64,000 nt of DNA from Coprobacillaceae bacterium UN01-12pH3A. GTDB taxonomy: Bacteria; Bacillota_I; Bacilli_A; Erysipelotrichales; Coprobacillaceae. The position numbers and the translations under genes are program-made. Location: positions 186,001-250,000 of the forward strand of contig JAQENU010000002.1 in the NCBI GenBank assembly GCA_027676805.1, written 5' to 3'. This document shows positions 42,891 to 51,914 of the stretch, piece by piece. The notes under the pieces are model-generated. The model was given only the letters and a program-made list of their open reading frames with translations, was not told where the DNA came from and did not search any database. Numbering within the stretch: position 1 is the first letter of the stretch; every line of letters begins with the position of its first letter.

Positions 42891-43634
42891 ATGCTTGAAA
42901 AATATGCAGAAGCTCTGATCCGTTTACCTCAAAAAGATAAATATGAAAAAGCGGATTTACTTATCCCAACTTTTAAATTAGATTCTGAAAAATCACTCGA
43001 CATTTATTACGCTCCCCATAATGAAATCGTCAATTTAGAGGCAAAAGTATTTATTGTTGGTATTACTCCCGGATGGAATCAGATGAATCGTGCCTATCAG
43101 ACCGCAAGAACCGGATTGATTGAGCATTGGGATTATGAAATGATTAAAAGGGAATGCAAAAAAGCGGCCCGATTTGCCGGCAGTATGCGCAGTAATCTGA
43201 TTGATATGCTGGATCAGCTACAGCTGCAAAAAGTATTAGCCATCCCTTCGTGTGCGCAGCTTTTTAGTGATTGTGATCATTTGCTTCATACAACCTCATT
43301 GGTACCCTACCCTATATTTAATAAAGGAAAAAATTATACAGGAACCCACCCCGCTATTTTGGATTCCGCATTGCTCACTTGGTATGTACAAAACTATTTT
43401 TATAAAGAGGTGCAGCTCTTTTCAGATATTCTGATTATTCCTTTAGGCAAAGCAGTAGAAGAGGTACTGCTGAAAATGATTCAGGAAGGCTATTTAACCT
43501 CGCAGCAATGCCTGCTGGGGTTCCCTCACCCTTCCGGAGCAAACGGACATCGGCAAAAGCAGTTTCTTCAAGAAAAGGAACAGCTGGAGGCTAAAATTAA
43601 ATCTTTCTTCAATACCTCCCTTGATACTTTTTAG
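42891..43634 (+). CDS. Uracil-DNA-glycosylase-superfamily-like protein
   Basis: A 247-residue protein. VFIVGITPGWNQMN (about 55-68) matches the GxxPG motif A of the UDG superfamily, and GFPHPSGANGHR (about 209-220) matches the C-terminal HPS motif. The catalytic residue cannot be confirmed, so substrate and even activity are open. It starts after GAGGAG and stands alone. Confidence 0.6.
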   Translation: MLEKYAEALIRLPQKDKYEKADLLIPTFKLDSEKSLDIYYAPHNEIVNLEAKVFIVGITPGWNQMNRAYQTARTGLIEHWDYEMIKRECKKAARFAGSMRSNLIDMLDQLQLQKVLAIPSCAQLFSDCDHLLHTTSLVPYPIFNKGKNYTGTHPAILDSALLTWYVQNYFYKEVQLFSDILIIPLGKAVEEVLLKMIQEGYLTSQQCLLGFPHPSGANGHRQKQFLQEKEQLEAKIKSFFNTSLDTF

Positions 43635-43667
43635 TATCATTTTTTATTGGCTAAAACAGGGTAAATT

Positions 43668-43723
43668 GAACTTTATGTTCATAATAAAAAGTGGACAAAA
43701 TAAAAAATATGAACTTTATGTAC
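43668..43723. promoter_or_regulatory. Two GAAC-N5-GTTC-like operator candidates upstream of the PTS gene
   Basis: GAACTTTATGTTC (43668-43680) and GAACTTTATGTAC (43711-43723), 43 bp or about four helical turns apart. They lie before the PTS IIC gene, and a related dyad, GTTCAGAATTTAGAAC, lies before the dehydrogenase gene at 46183. Both genes flank an RpiR regulator. Confidence 0.45.
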
Positions 43724-43842
43724 AAGATTCCTGATTTTTAAGACAACTGATTTTGCTTATTATAGACTGAAACTGCTTTCACCACTCGCGCGTAAAAGTT
43801 AATAAGTGTCGATAAGTAATAAGTAAAAAAGGAGAGGAAAAA

Positions 43843-45180
43843 ATGAAGTTTTTGGAGGAGAAGTTTATTCCCTTAGCATCTAAGATCGGATCACAGCGCC
43901 ATTTAGTAGCGATCAGAGATGCTTTTGTGGTGATTATGCCGCTGACCATTGTTGGGGCAGTGGCAGTATTAATCAACAACATTCATGGTATCTTTGCAGA
44001 TAACGGGCTGAATATTCCAGCCATACAGCAGGGGTATGCAAATTTTATTACGTCTACGGGCATTAAAGATGTCATGACAGCAGTGAATAAAGGTTCTATC
44101 AATATGATGGCAGTCTTACTCGTTGTTACCTTAGGATTTAATATGGCAAAGGGTCTTGAAGGAGACGGCATTGCCACTTCTGTCGTCGCTTTAACCTGTT
44201 ACTTAGGATTAGCACCGGCAGTTCAAACATTAGCGAATCCTTATACTTGGGCAGATAAAGCGACCGATGTAGACATACTGACTGCTGACATTGCCGGCGG
44301 AGGGATTGCCGCTAACAAGCTGGATTCAAACGGAATGTTTGTGGGGATGATTTTAATGATTATCGTCGCAGAAATCTTTGTAAGACTTTCAAGAAATGAT
44401 AAATTAAAGATTACACTGCCCGATGGTGTACCACCGGCAGTCGCAGGATCCTTTACTGTCTTGATTCCCGCTATTTTGAGTGTTATTTTTGTTGTTGCCG
44501 CAGGAACATATCTTGAAAAAATAAGCGGTATGAATTTATGGGTCATTATTCAAAAGTTTGTCTCTTCACCATTAAATAGTGTGGCAGATACGGTTGGAAC
44601 AGCCGTACTCGTATATTTCCTGACAACTTTTTTATGGACTTTCGGCTTGCATGGATCAAATATTGTCGGTGCTGTGACAAAGCCGATTTTTACGCCTATG
44701 CTGTTGGAAAATACATCCGCCTATGAAGCAGGAGATAAAATTCCCCACATCATTCCCGGACTGTATCCCTTCGTTGCGATTGGCGGATCAGGATCAACCT
44801 TAGGACTGATCATCGCCATCCTGTTATTTTCTAAAGTACAGGCAGAAAAGACCGTCGTGGGAATATCGGTTGCACCGGGGATCTTTGGGATCAATGAACC
44901 CCTGACTTTTGGGATTCCGATCGTCATGAATCCGATTTATATGATTCCATTTATTGTCGGACCAGTTATTTTATCTATCGCGACCTATCTATTAATGCAG
45001 TTTAATATTATTGATCGTACCTGTCTGAATGTTCCTTGGGTTACTCCGCCATTGCTTTATGCCTTTTTAGCGACAGGAGGTTCCTTTAAATCACTGATTT
45101 GGAATGCGATCGAAATAGTATTTCTTTCTATTTTATGGATGCCGTTTGTGCAAATTTCCAATAAACAAAACACCTATTAA
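43843..45180 (+). CDS. PTS system EIIC component, cellobiose/lactose family
   Basis: A 445-residue permease with about ten helices. The N-terminus (FLEEKFIPLASKIGSQRHLVAIRDAFVVIMPLTIVGA) is typical of CelB-type EIIC, as is FLTTFLWTFGLHGSN, and GIFGINEPLTFGIPIVMNP contains the conserved NEP. It imports and phosphorylates a beta-glucoside, chitobiose or similar disaccharide. No EIIA or EIIB is nearby, so it must share them with another locus. The start follows AGGAGAGGA. Confidence 0.9.
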   Translation: MKFLEEKFIPLASKIGSQRHLVAIRDAFVVIMPLTIVGAVAVLINNIHGIFADNGLNIPAIQQGYANFITSTGIKDVMTAVNKGSINMMAVLLVVTLGFNMAKGLEGDGIATSVVALTCYLGLAPAVQTLANPYTWADKATDVDILTADIAGGGIAANKLDSNGMFVGMILMIIVAEIFVRLSRNDKLKITLPDGVPPAVAGSFTVLIPAILSVIFVVAAGTYLEKISGMNLWVIIQKFVSSPLNSVADTVGTAVLVYFLTTFLWTFGLHGSNIVGAVTKPIFTPMLLENTSAYEAGDKIPHIIPGLYPFVAIGGSGSTLGLIIAILLFSKVQAEKTVVGISVAPGIFGINEPLTFGIPIVMNPIYMIPFIVGPVILSIATYLLMQFNIIDRTCLNVPWVTPPLLYAFLATGGSFKSLIWNAIEIVFLSILWMPFVQISNKQNTY

Positions 45181-45188
45181 TGATGAAC

Positions 45189-45215
45189 GACATTTGGTCA
45201 ATCCAAATGTCTTTT
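45189..45215 (+). terminator. Intrinsic terminator of the PTS gene
   Basis: The perfect 9-bp stem GACATTTGG / CCAAATGTC with a 5-nt loop, then TTTT. Confidence 0.85.
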
Positions 45216-45262
45216 CTGCTTTAATCATGATATAATAAAAATCATATGAGGAGGTAAAAAAG

Positions 45263-46051
45263 ATGCTGCTTGAACAACTTAAAAATACCACTCTGTTTAC
45301 TCCTGTTGAACAGTCTGTCTGCGATTATATTTTATCCCATCTAGATCAGATCAGTGATTTAAGCATCTCTGAATTATCTCAGCTTTCCTACTCTTCCAAT
45401 GCGACCATCATTCGCTTATGCCGGAAATTAGGATTAAAGGGCTACAGTGATTTTAAAATTAATCTTGTGAAAGAATTGGAAAGAGTGCGAAAAGAAAAAA
45501 GTGATGTCAACATGGACTTTCCCTTTATAAAAAAGGAAAGCACACAGGAAATCATCAACCGTATTGCTGTATTATCCAATGAAACGATTCATACTTGTTA
45601 CGAATCAATCTCCAGCATTCAATTAGAAAAAGCGGCTCAGCTGATTTTGAAAGCTAACCACCTTTTTGTCTATGCCGCCGGAGATTCTCTGATCAGTGCC
45701 ACCAGTTTTGTCAATCGTCTAGTTAAATTGAAGAAGCATGCCTTTATTGCCAACCAGTACGGCGAAATCTCTGCCATGAGTGAAACCGTCACAGCTCAGG
45801 ATCTTGTTTTGTTCGTTTCCTATTCGGGGGCTACACTGCCCAATAAAAAGATCATGCATCAGCTTAAAAGGAGCGGCTGCAAAACACTCTTTATTACTTC
45901 TAATGATGCGGTCTATGATTTTGATGTCACCATTCAGTTTCCTAAACGGGAAGATTTCGATCATAAGATTGCCACTTTTTATTCACAAATCTCTATCAAC
46001 TATATCTTTCATTGTTTATATGCTATTGTTTATTCTATAGGGTATCAGTAG
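45263..46051 (+). CDS. MurR/RpiR family transcriptional regulator
   Basis: A 262-residue regulator with an N-terminal HTH_6 domain (DLSISELSQLSYSSNATIIRLCRKLGLKGYSDFK, about 32-65) and a SIS sugar-phosphate domain (AAGDSLISATSFVNRL, VLFVSYSGATLPN). SIS domains bind phosphosugars, so it likely senses the product of the upstream PTS permease. It starts after GAGGAGG. Confidence 0.9.
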   Translation: MLLEQLKNTTLFTPVEQSVCDYILSHLDQISDLSISELSQLSYSSNATIIRLCRKLGLKGYSDFKINLVKELERVRKEKSDVNMDFPFIKKESTQEIINRIAVLSNETIHTCYESISSIQLEKAAQLILKANHLFVYAAGDSLISATSFVNRLVKLKKHAFIANQYGEISAMSETVTAQDLVLFVSYSGATLPNKKIMHQLKRSGCKTLFITSNDAVYDFDVTIQFPKREDFDHKIATFYSQISINYIFHCLYAIVYSIGYQ

Positions 46052-46182
46052 TTTTGCACTAAAAGTTCAGAATTTAGAACAAGATAAAAAAAGAAATTGA
46101 ACCAAAGTTTCTAAATATATTAAAAACCATTTTAGTGAACTAAGACATGGTAAAATCACGCTTGTAAAGGAGAGGATTAACT

Positions 46183-47151
46183 ATGAAATTAGGAATTGTG
46201 GGTGCCGGAACGATCGTTCAGCCTTTTCTAAGCGCTGCTTTAGAAATAAACGAGATTCAATTAAGTGCAATATGTGGCTTGGAAAAAGACAAAGAAAGAA
46301 TGGAACAGTTATCTGGCGAATTTTCTATTCTAAATATTTATTATGATTATGCTCAGCTTTTAGACAGTGAACTCGACGCCATTTATATTGCGGTTCCCAA
46401 TCATCTGCATTACAGCTTTGCGAAAAAGGCATTAAAGGCAAAGAAACATGTGATATTGGAAAAACCGTTTGCGTCTTCTTATCAGGAAGCCAGTGAATTA
46501 ATAGCGTTATCCCAAAAGAATGAGGTTGTTATTTTTGAAGCGATTACCAATCAGTACCTTCCCAATTATATAAAGACTAAAGATTTGCTGACACAGCTTG
46601 GGGATATTAAAATAGTTCAGCTGAATTATTCACAATATTCAAGACGTTATGATCAGTTTAAGCAAAATATCATCTTGCCGGTGTTTGATCCTAAACAGTC
46701 CGGTGGTGCTTTGATGGATATAAATGTCTATAACGTTCACTTCATTGTCGGCTTATTCGGGCGTCCACGACAGATTCACTATCTTGCCAACATCGAAAAA
46801 GGGGTCGACACTTCCGGTATACTCACTCTTGATTATCCTACATTTAAATGTGTCGCTATTGGAGCAAAGGATTGTCAATCCCCTGTAGCTATCAATATTC
46901 AAGGAGATCTCGGTTATATCCACAGCGATATGCCCTCAAATGTATACGGACGCTTTGAGTTTGGACTAAATCACGAAGAAACACAATTATATAATGAACA
47001 AACACAGTCCCGTTTAACTTATGAAATTGAAGTGTTTGTTCGTATTGTGACTCAGCAGGATCAGGATTTTATAAAAAAAGCAAATGAACAGACACTGCTT
47101 GTTATGGAAATTTTAGATGAAGCAAGAAAACAAGTCGGAATTAAATTTTAG
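46183..47151 (+). CDS. Gfo/Idh/MocA family oxidoreductase
   Basis: A 322-residue NAD(P)-dependent dehydrogenase: Rossmann motif GIVGAGTIVQPFL, and ILEKPFASSYQEA with the conserved EKP. ALMDINVYNVHFI is the family's active-site segment, where the His is the likely catalytic base. It acts on a sugar or sugar derivative. It is the first of three tightly packed genes. Confidence 0.87.
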   Translation: MKLGIVGAGTIVQPFLSAALEINEIQLSAICGLEKDKERMEQLSGEFSILNIYYDYAQLLDSELDAIYIAVPNHLHYSFAKKALKAKKHVILEKPFASSYQEASELIALSQKNEVVIFEAITNQYLPNYIKTKDLLTQLGDIKIVQLNYSQYSRRYDQFKQNIILPVFDPKQSGGALMDINVYNVHFIVGLFGRPRQIHYLANIEKGVDTSGILTLDYPTFKCVAIGAKDCQSPVAINIQGDLGYIHSDMPSNVYGRFEFGLNHEETQLYNEQTQSRLTYEIEVFVRIVTQQDQDFIKKANEQTLLVMEILDEARKQVGIKF

Positions 47152-47163
47152 GAGGAATAAATA

Positions 47164-48183
47164 ATGCTTACAATCGGATATATAGGAAACGGTAAAAGTG
47201 CAAATCGCTATCACTTGCCGTTTGTACTTCAAAGAAAAGATAAAATAAAAGTAAAGACCATTTTTGACATTAAGGTCACTCATGATGTATGGAAACAAAT
47301 TCCGGATATTAATTATACGGAAGATCTGCATGAATTACTGGATGACCCGGAAATTGATTTAATTGTCGTGTGTACAGGTCATCATTTACATTATCAGTAT
47401 GCCAAAATCGTTTTAGAGAACAACAAACACTGCATGGTAGAAAAACCTTTCATGGAAACAAGCGAACAGGCAAAAGAAATCTTTGCATTAGCCAAGGAAA
47501 AGGGACTTATTGTTCAGGCATATCAGAATCGTCGATTTGACAGCGACTTCCTCACTGTCCAGAAAGTGATAGAAAGCGGAAAATTAGGTGATCTTTTGGA
47601 AATGGAAATGCACTTTGATTACTATCGTCCTATGGTTCCTGAAAATGTTCACCAATTTACCCCTGCTCATTCTTATCTCTATGGACATGGCTGTCATACA
47701 TTGGATCAGGTGATTTCTTATTTTGGAAAGCCGGATACGATTCATTATGATGTCAGACAGCTGTTAGGCAAAGGCAGAATGAATGATTATTTTGATTTAG
47801 ATCTCTATTATGATCAATTAAAAGTATCCGTAAAATCGAGCTACTTTAGAATTAAAAGCAGACCAAGCTTTGTCGTGTACGGAAAGAAAGGGATGTTCGT
47901 TAAAGAGAAGAAGGACCGCATGGAAGAACACTTAAAGCTGTTTTATATGCCCGATCAGGAGGGCTTTGGCGTTGATCTGCCTGAACATTACGGAACGTTA
48001 ACGTATTACGATGAAAAAGGTAGTTACCATGAAGAAAAGGTAGTCAGTGAGGTTGGGGATTACGGCAGAGTTTATGATGATTTATATGCTGCCATCATGA
48101 ATAAAGCTGCGCCAACGATTACAGCTGAACAAACTATCTTACAGATGGAAATCTTAGAAACCGGAGTGAAAGGATTAGAATAA
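47164..48183 (+). CDS. Gfo/Idh/MocA family oxidoreductase
   Basis: A 339-residue dehydrogenase of the same superfamily but not a recent copy of its neighbour: GYIGNGKSANRYH (Rossmann), VEKPFMETSEQAK (EKP), and LYGHGCHTLDQVISYFG as the active-site region. It starts 12 bp after the first gene, following GGAGGAA. Two linked dehydrogenases hint at a two-step or epimerising sugar conversion. Confidence 0.88.
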   Translation: MLTIGYIGNGKSANRYHLPFVLQRKDKIKVKTIFDIKVTHDVWKQIPDINYTEDLHELLDDPEIDLIVVCTGHHLHYQYAKIVLENNKHCMVEKPFMETSEQAKEIFALAKEKGLIVQAYQNRRFDSDFLTVQKVIESGKLGDLLEMEMHFDYYRPMVPENVHQFTPAHSYLYGHGCHTLDQVISYFGKPDTIHYDVRQLLGKGRMNDYFDLDLYYDQLKVSVKSSYFRIKSRPSFVVYGKKGMFVKEKKDRMEEHLKLFYMPDQEGFGVDLPEHYGTLTYYDEKGSYHEEKVVSEVGDYGRVYDDLYAAIMNKAAPTITAEQTILQMEILETGVKGLE

Positions 48184-48623
48184 TGAATTTAGAAGAAGTA
48201 AAAGCACAGGAACAGCGTTATCAATTTACTGAATTTAAGCATAGTGATGGATTAAAAATCGCTTTAAAGATCATGGAAAACGCAAAAGCAACCGAACCAA
48301 AGCCTGTCGGTATTCGCATTGTCTATGATGGCAATTTAATTTTCCATTATCTGATGGACGGAAGAAAACCGGCTCCATGGCTTAACCGTAAAGAAAAAAC
48401 AGTATTAGAAAGCAGGCATAGTTCCCTTTATGTTTTCTATAACAAAGAAGATTATCCTAATTGGCTCGAAGATGATACGTATGCCATCTGCGGGGGTGGT
48501 TTCCCTATCCTTATTCATAATGAAGTAAAAGGGGCTATCTGCGTTTCCGGTTTAGAGCATACAAAAGACCATGCCTTGATTATTCAGGCTTTAGAAGCCT
48601 ATCTTTATCCAAAACAAGATTAA
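48183..48623 (+). CDS. UPF0303/HbpS-GlcG-like protein
   Basis: A 146-residue protein of the HbpS/GlcG-like fold (UPF0303): GLKIALKIMENAKATEPKPVGIRIVYDGNLIFHYLMDGRKPA..., GGGFPILIHNEVKGAICVSGL. Its job in sugar operons is unknown. The start overlaps the previous stop by one base (TAATG). Confidence 0.78.
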   Translation: MNLEEVKAQEQRYQFTEFKHSDGLKIALKIMENAKATEPKPVGIRIVYDGNLIFHYLMDGRKPAPWLNRKEKTVLESRHSSLYVFYNKEDYPNWLEDDTYAICGGGFPILIHNEVKGAICVSGLEHTKDHALIIQALEAYLYPKQD

Positions 48624-48649
48624 CCTGGTAGTCACCCTATCAGGTTTTT
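48623..48649 (+). terminator. Intrinsic terminator of the dehydrogenase operon
   Basis: ACCTGGTAG / CTATCAGGT stem with one mismatch, then TTTTT. Confidence 0.8.
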
Positions 48650-48679
48650 GCTATAATGAAAAAGAAGGGAGGAAAGAAG

Positions 48680-49159
48680 ATGACAAGAATTTATATCGTA
48701 GGGACCGTCGGCAGTGGGAAATCCACCTTTGCCCATCGATTGTCTATGCAGTATTCTATTCCTCATTTTGAATTAGATAAGGTTGTCTATGACGGAAACC
48801 GCAAGCGAACAGAGAACGAAAGAGACCAGCTTTTTAACGAGCTACTTTTACAAAAAGACTGGGTGATTGAAGATGTCGGCAGACCTTGCTTTCAAACAGG
48901 ATTAAAGCAGGCAGATAAAGTCATTTATCTCAATATTTCACCCCGCACTTTAAAACAAAGAATCATTAAACGCTGGCTAAAGCAGAAATGCGGTTTAGAA
49001 AAAGCCGACTACGCCCCTACTTTAGCGATGCTGAAACAGATGCTTGAATGGTGTCAAAAAGATATTGATAAACGAGAAATGTTTATCGAACAGCTTAAAT
49101 CCCATTCTGACCAGTTTATCCGTTTAAATGAACAGGAATTAAAAAACTTTACTTTATAG
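48680..49159 (+). CDS. P-loop kinase-like protein (adenylate-kinase/topology-modulation type)
   Basis: A 159-residue P-loop NTPase: Walker A GTVGSGKSTFAHRL, FELDKVVYDG as the acceptor-site region, and ISPRTLKQRIIKRWLKQK as the lid with basic residues. It resembles small AAA/adenylate-kinase-like proteins annotated as DNA topology modulators. The substrate is unknown. The start at 48680 follows GGGAGG; an in-frame ATG eight codons upstream overlaps that site. Confidence 0.75.
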   Translation: MTRIYIVGTVGSGKSTFAHRLSMQYSIPHFELDKVVYDGNRKRTENERDQLFNELLLQKDWVIEDVGRPCFQTGLKQADKVIYLNISPRTLKQRIIKRWLKQKCGLEKADYAPTLAMLKQMLEWCQKDIDKREMFIEQLKSHSDQFIRLNEQELKNFTL

Positions 49160-49167
49160 GAGGTTAA

Positions 49168-49218
49168 ATGATGTGTATCAATAAGAAAAGAAAAAACGAA
49201 ACTGTACTCCATGCATAG
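49168..49218 (+). CDS. 16-codon ORF with strong ribosome site (possible leader peptide)
   Basis: Reads MMCINKKRKNETVLHA and stops inside the left arm of a perfect hairpin. TAGGAGG lies just upstream. It comes right after the kinase-like gene and before the CD3324 gene. The arrangement looks like a translational leader, but the hairpin is not followed by a T run. Confidence 0.35.
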   Translation: MMCINKKRKNETVLHA

Positions 49219-49248
49219 CCAGTAATATTTGCACACATGCATGGAGTA
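49205..49248 (+). promoter_or_regulatory. Perfect 12-bp hairpin in the leader of the CD3324-Nudix genes
   Basis: TACTCCATGCAT / ATGCATGGAGTA with a 20-nt loop. The left arm holds the end and stop of the 16-codon ORF. No T run follows, so it is not a simple terminator. Confidence 0.65.
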
Positions 49249-49304
49249 ATCATGTGCAGCCTCTGGCTTTGCAACTTGCAAGATTAAAACAAGGAGTGAG
49301 CCAT

Positions 49305-49583
49305 ATGCTATATAAAAATGCAGATAAAATATTTCCTAAACATTTAGTTGAGGAATTGCAAACCTATTTTGACGGAGGATATATCTATATTCCCGCAAAA
49401 AAAGAAAAACATCGCCGCTGGGGAGAATGCTCCGGCTACCGTCAGGAAATCGATGAACGCAATCAACGCATAAAAGAAGCGTTTATGAATGGAAAGTCTA
49501 TTTATCAGTTAGCTGATCAATATGCCTTATCGATCTCTGCGATTCAAAAGGTTATTTACAAAAAGGAGAAAAAAGATGAGTAA
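49305..49583 (+). CDS. CD3324 family protein
   Basis: A 92-residue protein, MLYKNADKIFPKHLVEELQTYFDGGYIYIPAKKEKHRRWGE..., ending in a helix-turn-helix-like part (IYQLADQYALSISAIQKVIYK). It matches the conserved CD3324 family common in clostridia and relatives. The HTH-like end suggests DNA binding; no function is known. The start follows AAGGAG. It overlaps the Nudix gene by 8 bp. Confidence 0.8.
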   Translation: MLYKNADKIFPKHLVEELQTYFDGGYIYIPAKKEKHRRWGECSGYRQEIDERNQRIKEAFMNGKSIYQLADQYALSISAIQKVIYKKEKKDE

Positions 49584-50046
49584 CTATATTCAGTTTTTAA
49601 GGCAGTATGTCGGTCATCAGCCACTATTGCAGTGTGCCGCCAGCATCATTGTGGAAAATGCTGCGGGACAGATCCTTTTACAGCAGCGTACTGACAATCA
49701 CTGCTGGGGCTATGCCGGCGGTGCCATCGAACTTAAAGAATCGGCAGAAGAAGCCGCCAAAAGAGAATTATACGAAGAAACGGGAATTATTGCCGATGAG
49801 CTGGAATTGTTTTCTGTTTTTTCCGGTCAGGATTTCTATTATAAATATCCCAATCAAGACGAAGTTTACAATATCGATATAGTCTTTATATGCAAGAAAT
49901 ATCATGGGGAACTCAAAGCAGATCCAAGTGAAGTGGAAGCACTATCTTTTTTTGATTTAAAGACTTTGCCTGAACCTATTTCCCCGCCTGTCGTGATTCC
50001 TCTGCAAAAATACATTGCTTATAAAACACAGTTGTCAAACCTTTAA
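49576..50046 (+). CDS. Nudix hydrolase
   Basis: A 156-residue Nudix protein with a full Nudix box, GGAIELKESAEEAAKRELYEETGI (about 54-77). It cleaves a nucleoside diphosphate linked to another group; the substrate cannot be read. It starts within the end of the CD3324 gene after AAAGGAG. Confidence 0.9.
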   Translation: MSNYIQFLRQYVGHQPLLQCAASIIVENAAGQILLQQRTDNHCWGYAGGAIELKESAEEAAKRELYEETGIIADELELFSVFSGQDFYYKYPNQDEVYNIDIVFICKKYHGELKADPSEVEALSFFDLKTLPEPISPPVVIPLQKYIAYKTQLSNL

Positions 50047-50061
50047 AGGTTTGACTTTTTT
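50034..50061 (+). terminator. Intrinsic terminator of the Nudix gene
   Basis: A perfect 22-bp palindrome of GTCAAACC and GGTTTGAC with a TTTAAA centre, followed by TTTTTT. It overlaps the stop codon. Confidence 0.85.
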
Positions 50062-50154
50062 ATACAGAATATTTCGGTTAGTTTGTTTCCGTTGCTGATG
50101 CGAGACTGATCCATTAATATAAATGTATAAAGAAAGGAAAAGCATAGTTCTGCT

Positions 50155-51390
50155 ATGTCGGATATAAAAATGAATCATGTTATATTAGGATTTTCAAAAA
50201 TGGATATTACTCCAAAAACAAGCGTTGAAATGGTCGGGTTTTATCGTCAGGATAATAAATCAAGAGGGATTTTAGATCCCCTGTATGCAGAGATTTCCCT
50301 TTGGACAATCAATCAGGAAAAATATTGCTTTATTACTTTGGATCACATTGGCTACATGCTGGAAGATGCCAACAGGCTGCGTGATCAGATTGCACAATAC
50401 CTTGCAATTCTTCAAGATCATGTGATGCTTTGCTTTAGTCATACGCACAGTTCTGTCAATATCAGTATGGAGCCAAAATATTTTGATTGGGTTTGCAGAC
50501 AGGTCTTAAAAGGTGTTCAGGAAGCAGAAAAAAACGGTCAGCCGATTATTGCCGCAGCGAAAAATATTCATGCAGAAATTGGAATCAATCGCCGTGATTC
50601 TCAGGGCGCATTAGATGATCGCATCGGCATCATTAAAATAACCAATGCCATTACAAATGCACTGCAATTGATCCTTTTAAGAGTAACTGCTCATGCCAAT
50701 ATATTATATGATGATAATTATTTGATCTCAGCAGACTATTTTGGAATGACCAGAAAATATTTAGAGGATAAATATCATTGTCATGTCATGATCACTCAAG
50801 GAGCATCCGGAAATGTGGAAGCTATCATTCAGGAGTCTTCTGTCGATTCATTAAAAGCAATGGCACATAGAATAATGGAGGCGATCGCCCAGCCGCTTGA
50901 TGAAATGATCCCTCAGCCGATCAATCAGTTGAAAATGTATTCTAAGTCTGTTCGCTTTGCTGCCGATGTCCCCTCTCTTTTACGTGCACAGCAAATCGCT
51001 AATGAAGCATTGGAAGTAAATCACATCGATGGTACCCAATGGCTGACAGAAGTAGAACGAGTACATTCTCATCATATTACACAGCAGTATCAGACAATTG
51101 AAATTCAGTATTTCTATATCAATGACTATGCTTTATGCGGGGTTCCTAATGAGGTGATGTGTGAATTAGCTTTAGAAATAGCTAAAGTCTGCCCGCAAAT
51201 TTATTTTGGCGGTTACACAAACGGTTGTACCGGTTATCTTCCGACTGCCAAAGAATATGATAAGGGCGGTTATGAGGTTTTGCATTCCTATCTCATCTAC
51301 TACATCTATCATAAAACCCTGATGCCGCTAAATCGAGATAGCGCTGATCGCTTGGTCAACGCTGTACTTGCTTATCGCCTATATAAATAG
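50155..51390 (+). CDS. Neutral/alkaline ceramidase-like protein
   Basis: A 411-residue protein resembling the N-terminal domain of neutral ceramidases: MDITPKTSVEMVGF at the start, CFSHTHSSVNIS with the paired histidines of the zinc site, SADYFGMTRKYLE, ITQGASGNVEAII, and FGGYTNGCTGYLPTAKEYDKGGYE with the conserved Tyr-Thr-Asn region. There is no signal peptide, so it would act in the cytosol, unlike secreted ceramidases. The substrate may be another N-acyl compound. The start at 50155 has only a weak ribosome site. Confidence 0.72.
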   Translation: MSDIKMNHVILGFSKMDITPKTSVEMVGFYRQDNKSRGILDPLYAEISLWTINQEKYCFITLDHIGYMLEDANRLRDQIAQYLAILQDHVMLCFSHTHSSVNISMEPKYFDWVCRQVLKGVQEAEKNGQPIIAAAKNIHAEIGINRRDSQGALDDRIGIIKITNAITNALQLILLRVTAHANILYDDNYLISADYFGMTRKYLEDKYHCHVMITQGASGNVEAIIQESSVDSLKAMAHRIMEAIAQPLDEMIPQPINQLKMYSKSVRFAADVPSLLRAQQIANEALEVNHIDGTQWLTEVERVHSHHITQQYQTIEIQYFYINDYALCGVPNEVMCELALEIAKVCPQIYFGGYTNGCTGYLPTAKEYDKGGYEVLHSYLIYYIYHKTLMPLNRDSADRLVNAVLAYRLYK

Positions 51391-51467
51391 CGCTCTTATT
51401 TTAGGCATGCCCCTTCATAGAATACATTCTTAAAAAGACTTGACCCCTCATTATAGTTAGAATTAAA

Positions 51468-51493
51468 AAAGGATAGGCACATACCTATTCTTT
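51468..51493 (-). terminator. Terminator of the DUF3795 gene
   Basis: AAAGGATAGG / CCTATTCTTT stem with a 6-nt loop and a T run on the minus strand, overlapping the stop at 51485. Confidence 0.6.
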
Positions 51494-51862
51494 CCCATCG
51501 AGGACCAGCCTCCTTATTTCATTTTCATCTGTTAGATCATAATCACCGATTTCACGGTCAGGATAATGATACTGTATACCTAACCGTTCATTACGTTCTA
51601 AACAATCCAAAATATGTTCTTCCCCATAATCTTTTACTAAAAGATTGAAGACACGTATCCGTTTTTTTATTAAAATGCTGTCCATGCAGGGAAACCGATC
51701 ACATTCATGGCAAAAAGAAAAACCTTTCTCCTGACAGCATTTAAAGCATTTACAGGTGTCTTTTCCTTTGCATGTTCCACTTTTACAGCCTAAACAGTTT
51801 TTATTACCGGAACATAATGCACAAATCAGACCACAATAGCCTATTCCTAATTCTCTTTTCAT
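51485..51862 (-). CDS. DUF3795 family cysteine-rich protein
   Basis: A 125-residue protein with many cysteines in the first 60 residues (GYCGLICALCSGNKNCLGCKSGTCKGKDTCKCFKCC...FCHECDRFPC), the pattern of DUF3795 proteins that probably bind zinc or Fe-S. The C-terminus is a helix pair. No role is known. Confidence 0.82.
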   Translation of the reverse strand: MKRELGIGYCGLICALCSGNKNCLGCKSGTCKGKDTCKCFKCCQEKGFSFCHECDRFPCMDSILIKKRIRVFNLLVKDYGEEHILDCLERNERLGIQYHYPDREIGDYDLTDENEIRRLVLDGKE

Positions 51863-51914
51863 AGCCTTCCTCCTACCCCCATCATAACAAATAAATAAGG
51901 ACAGCTGTCTGTCC

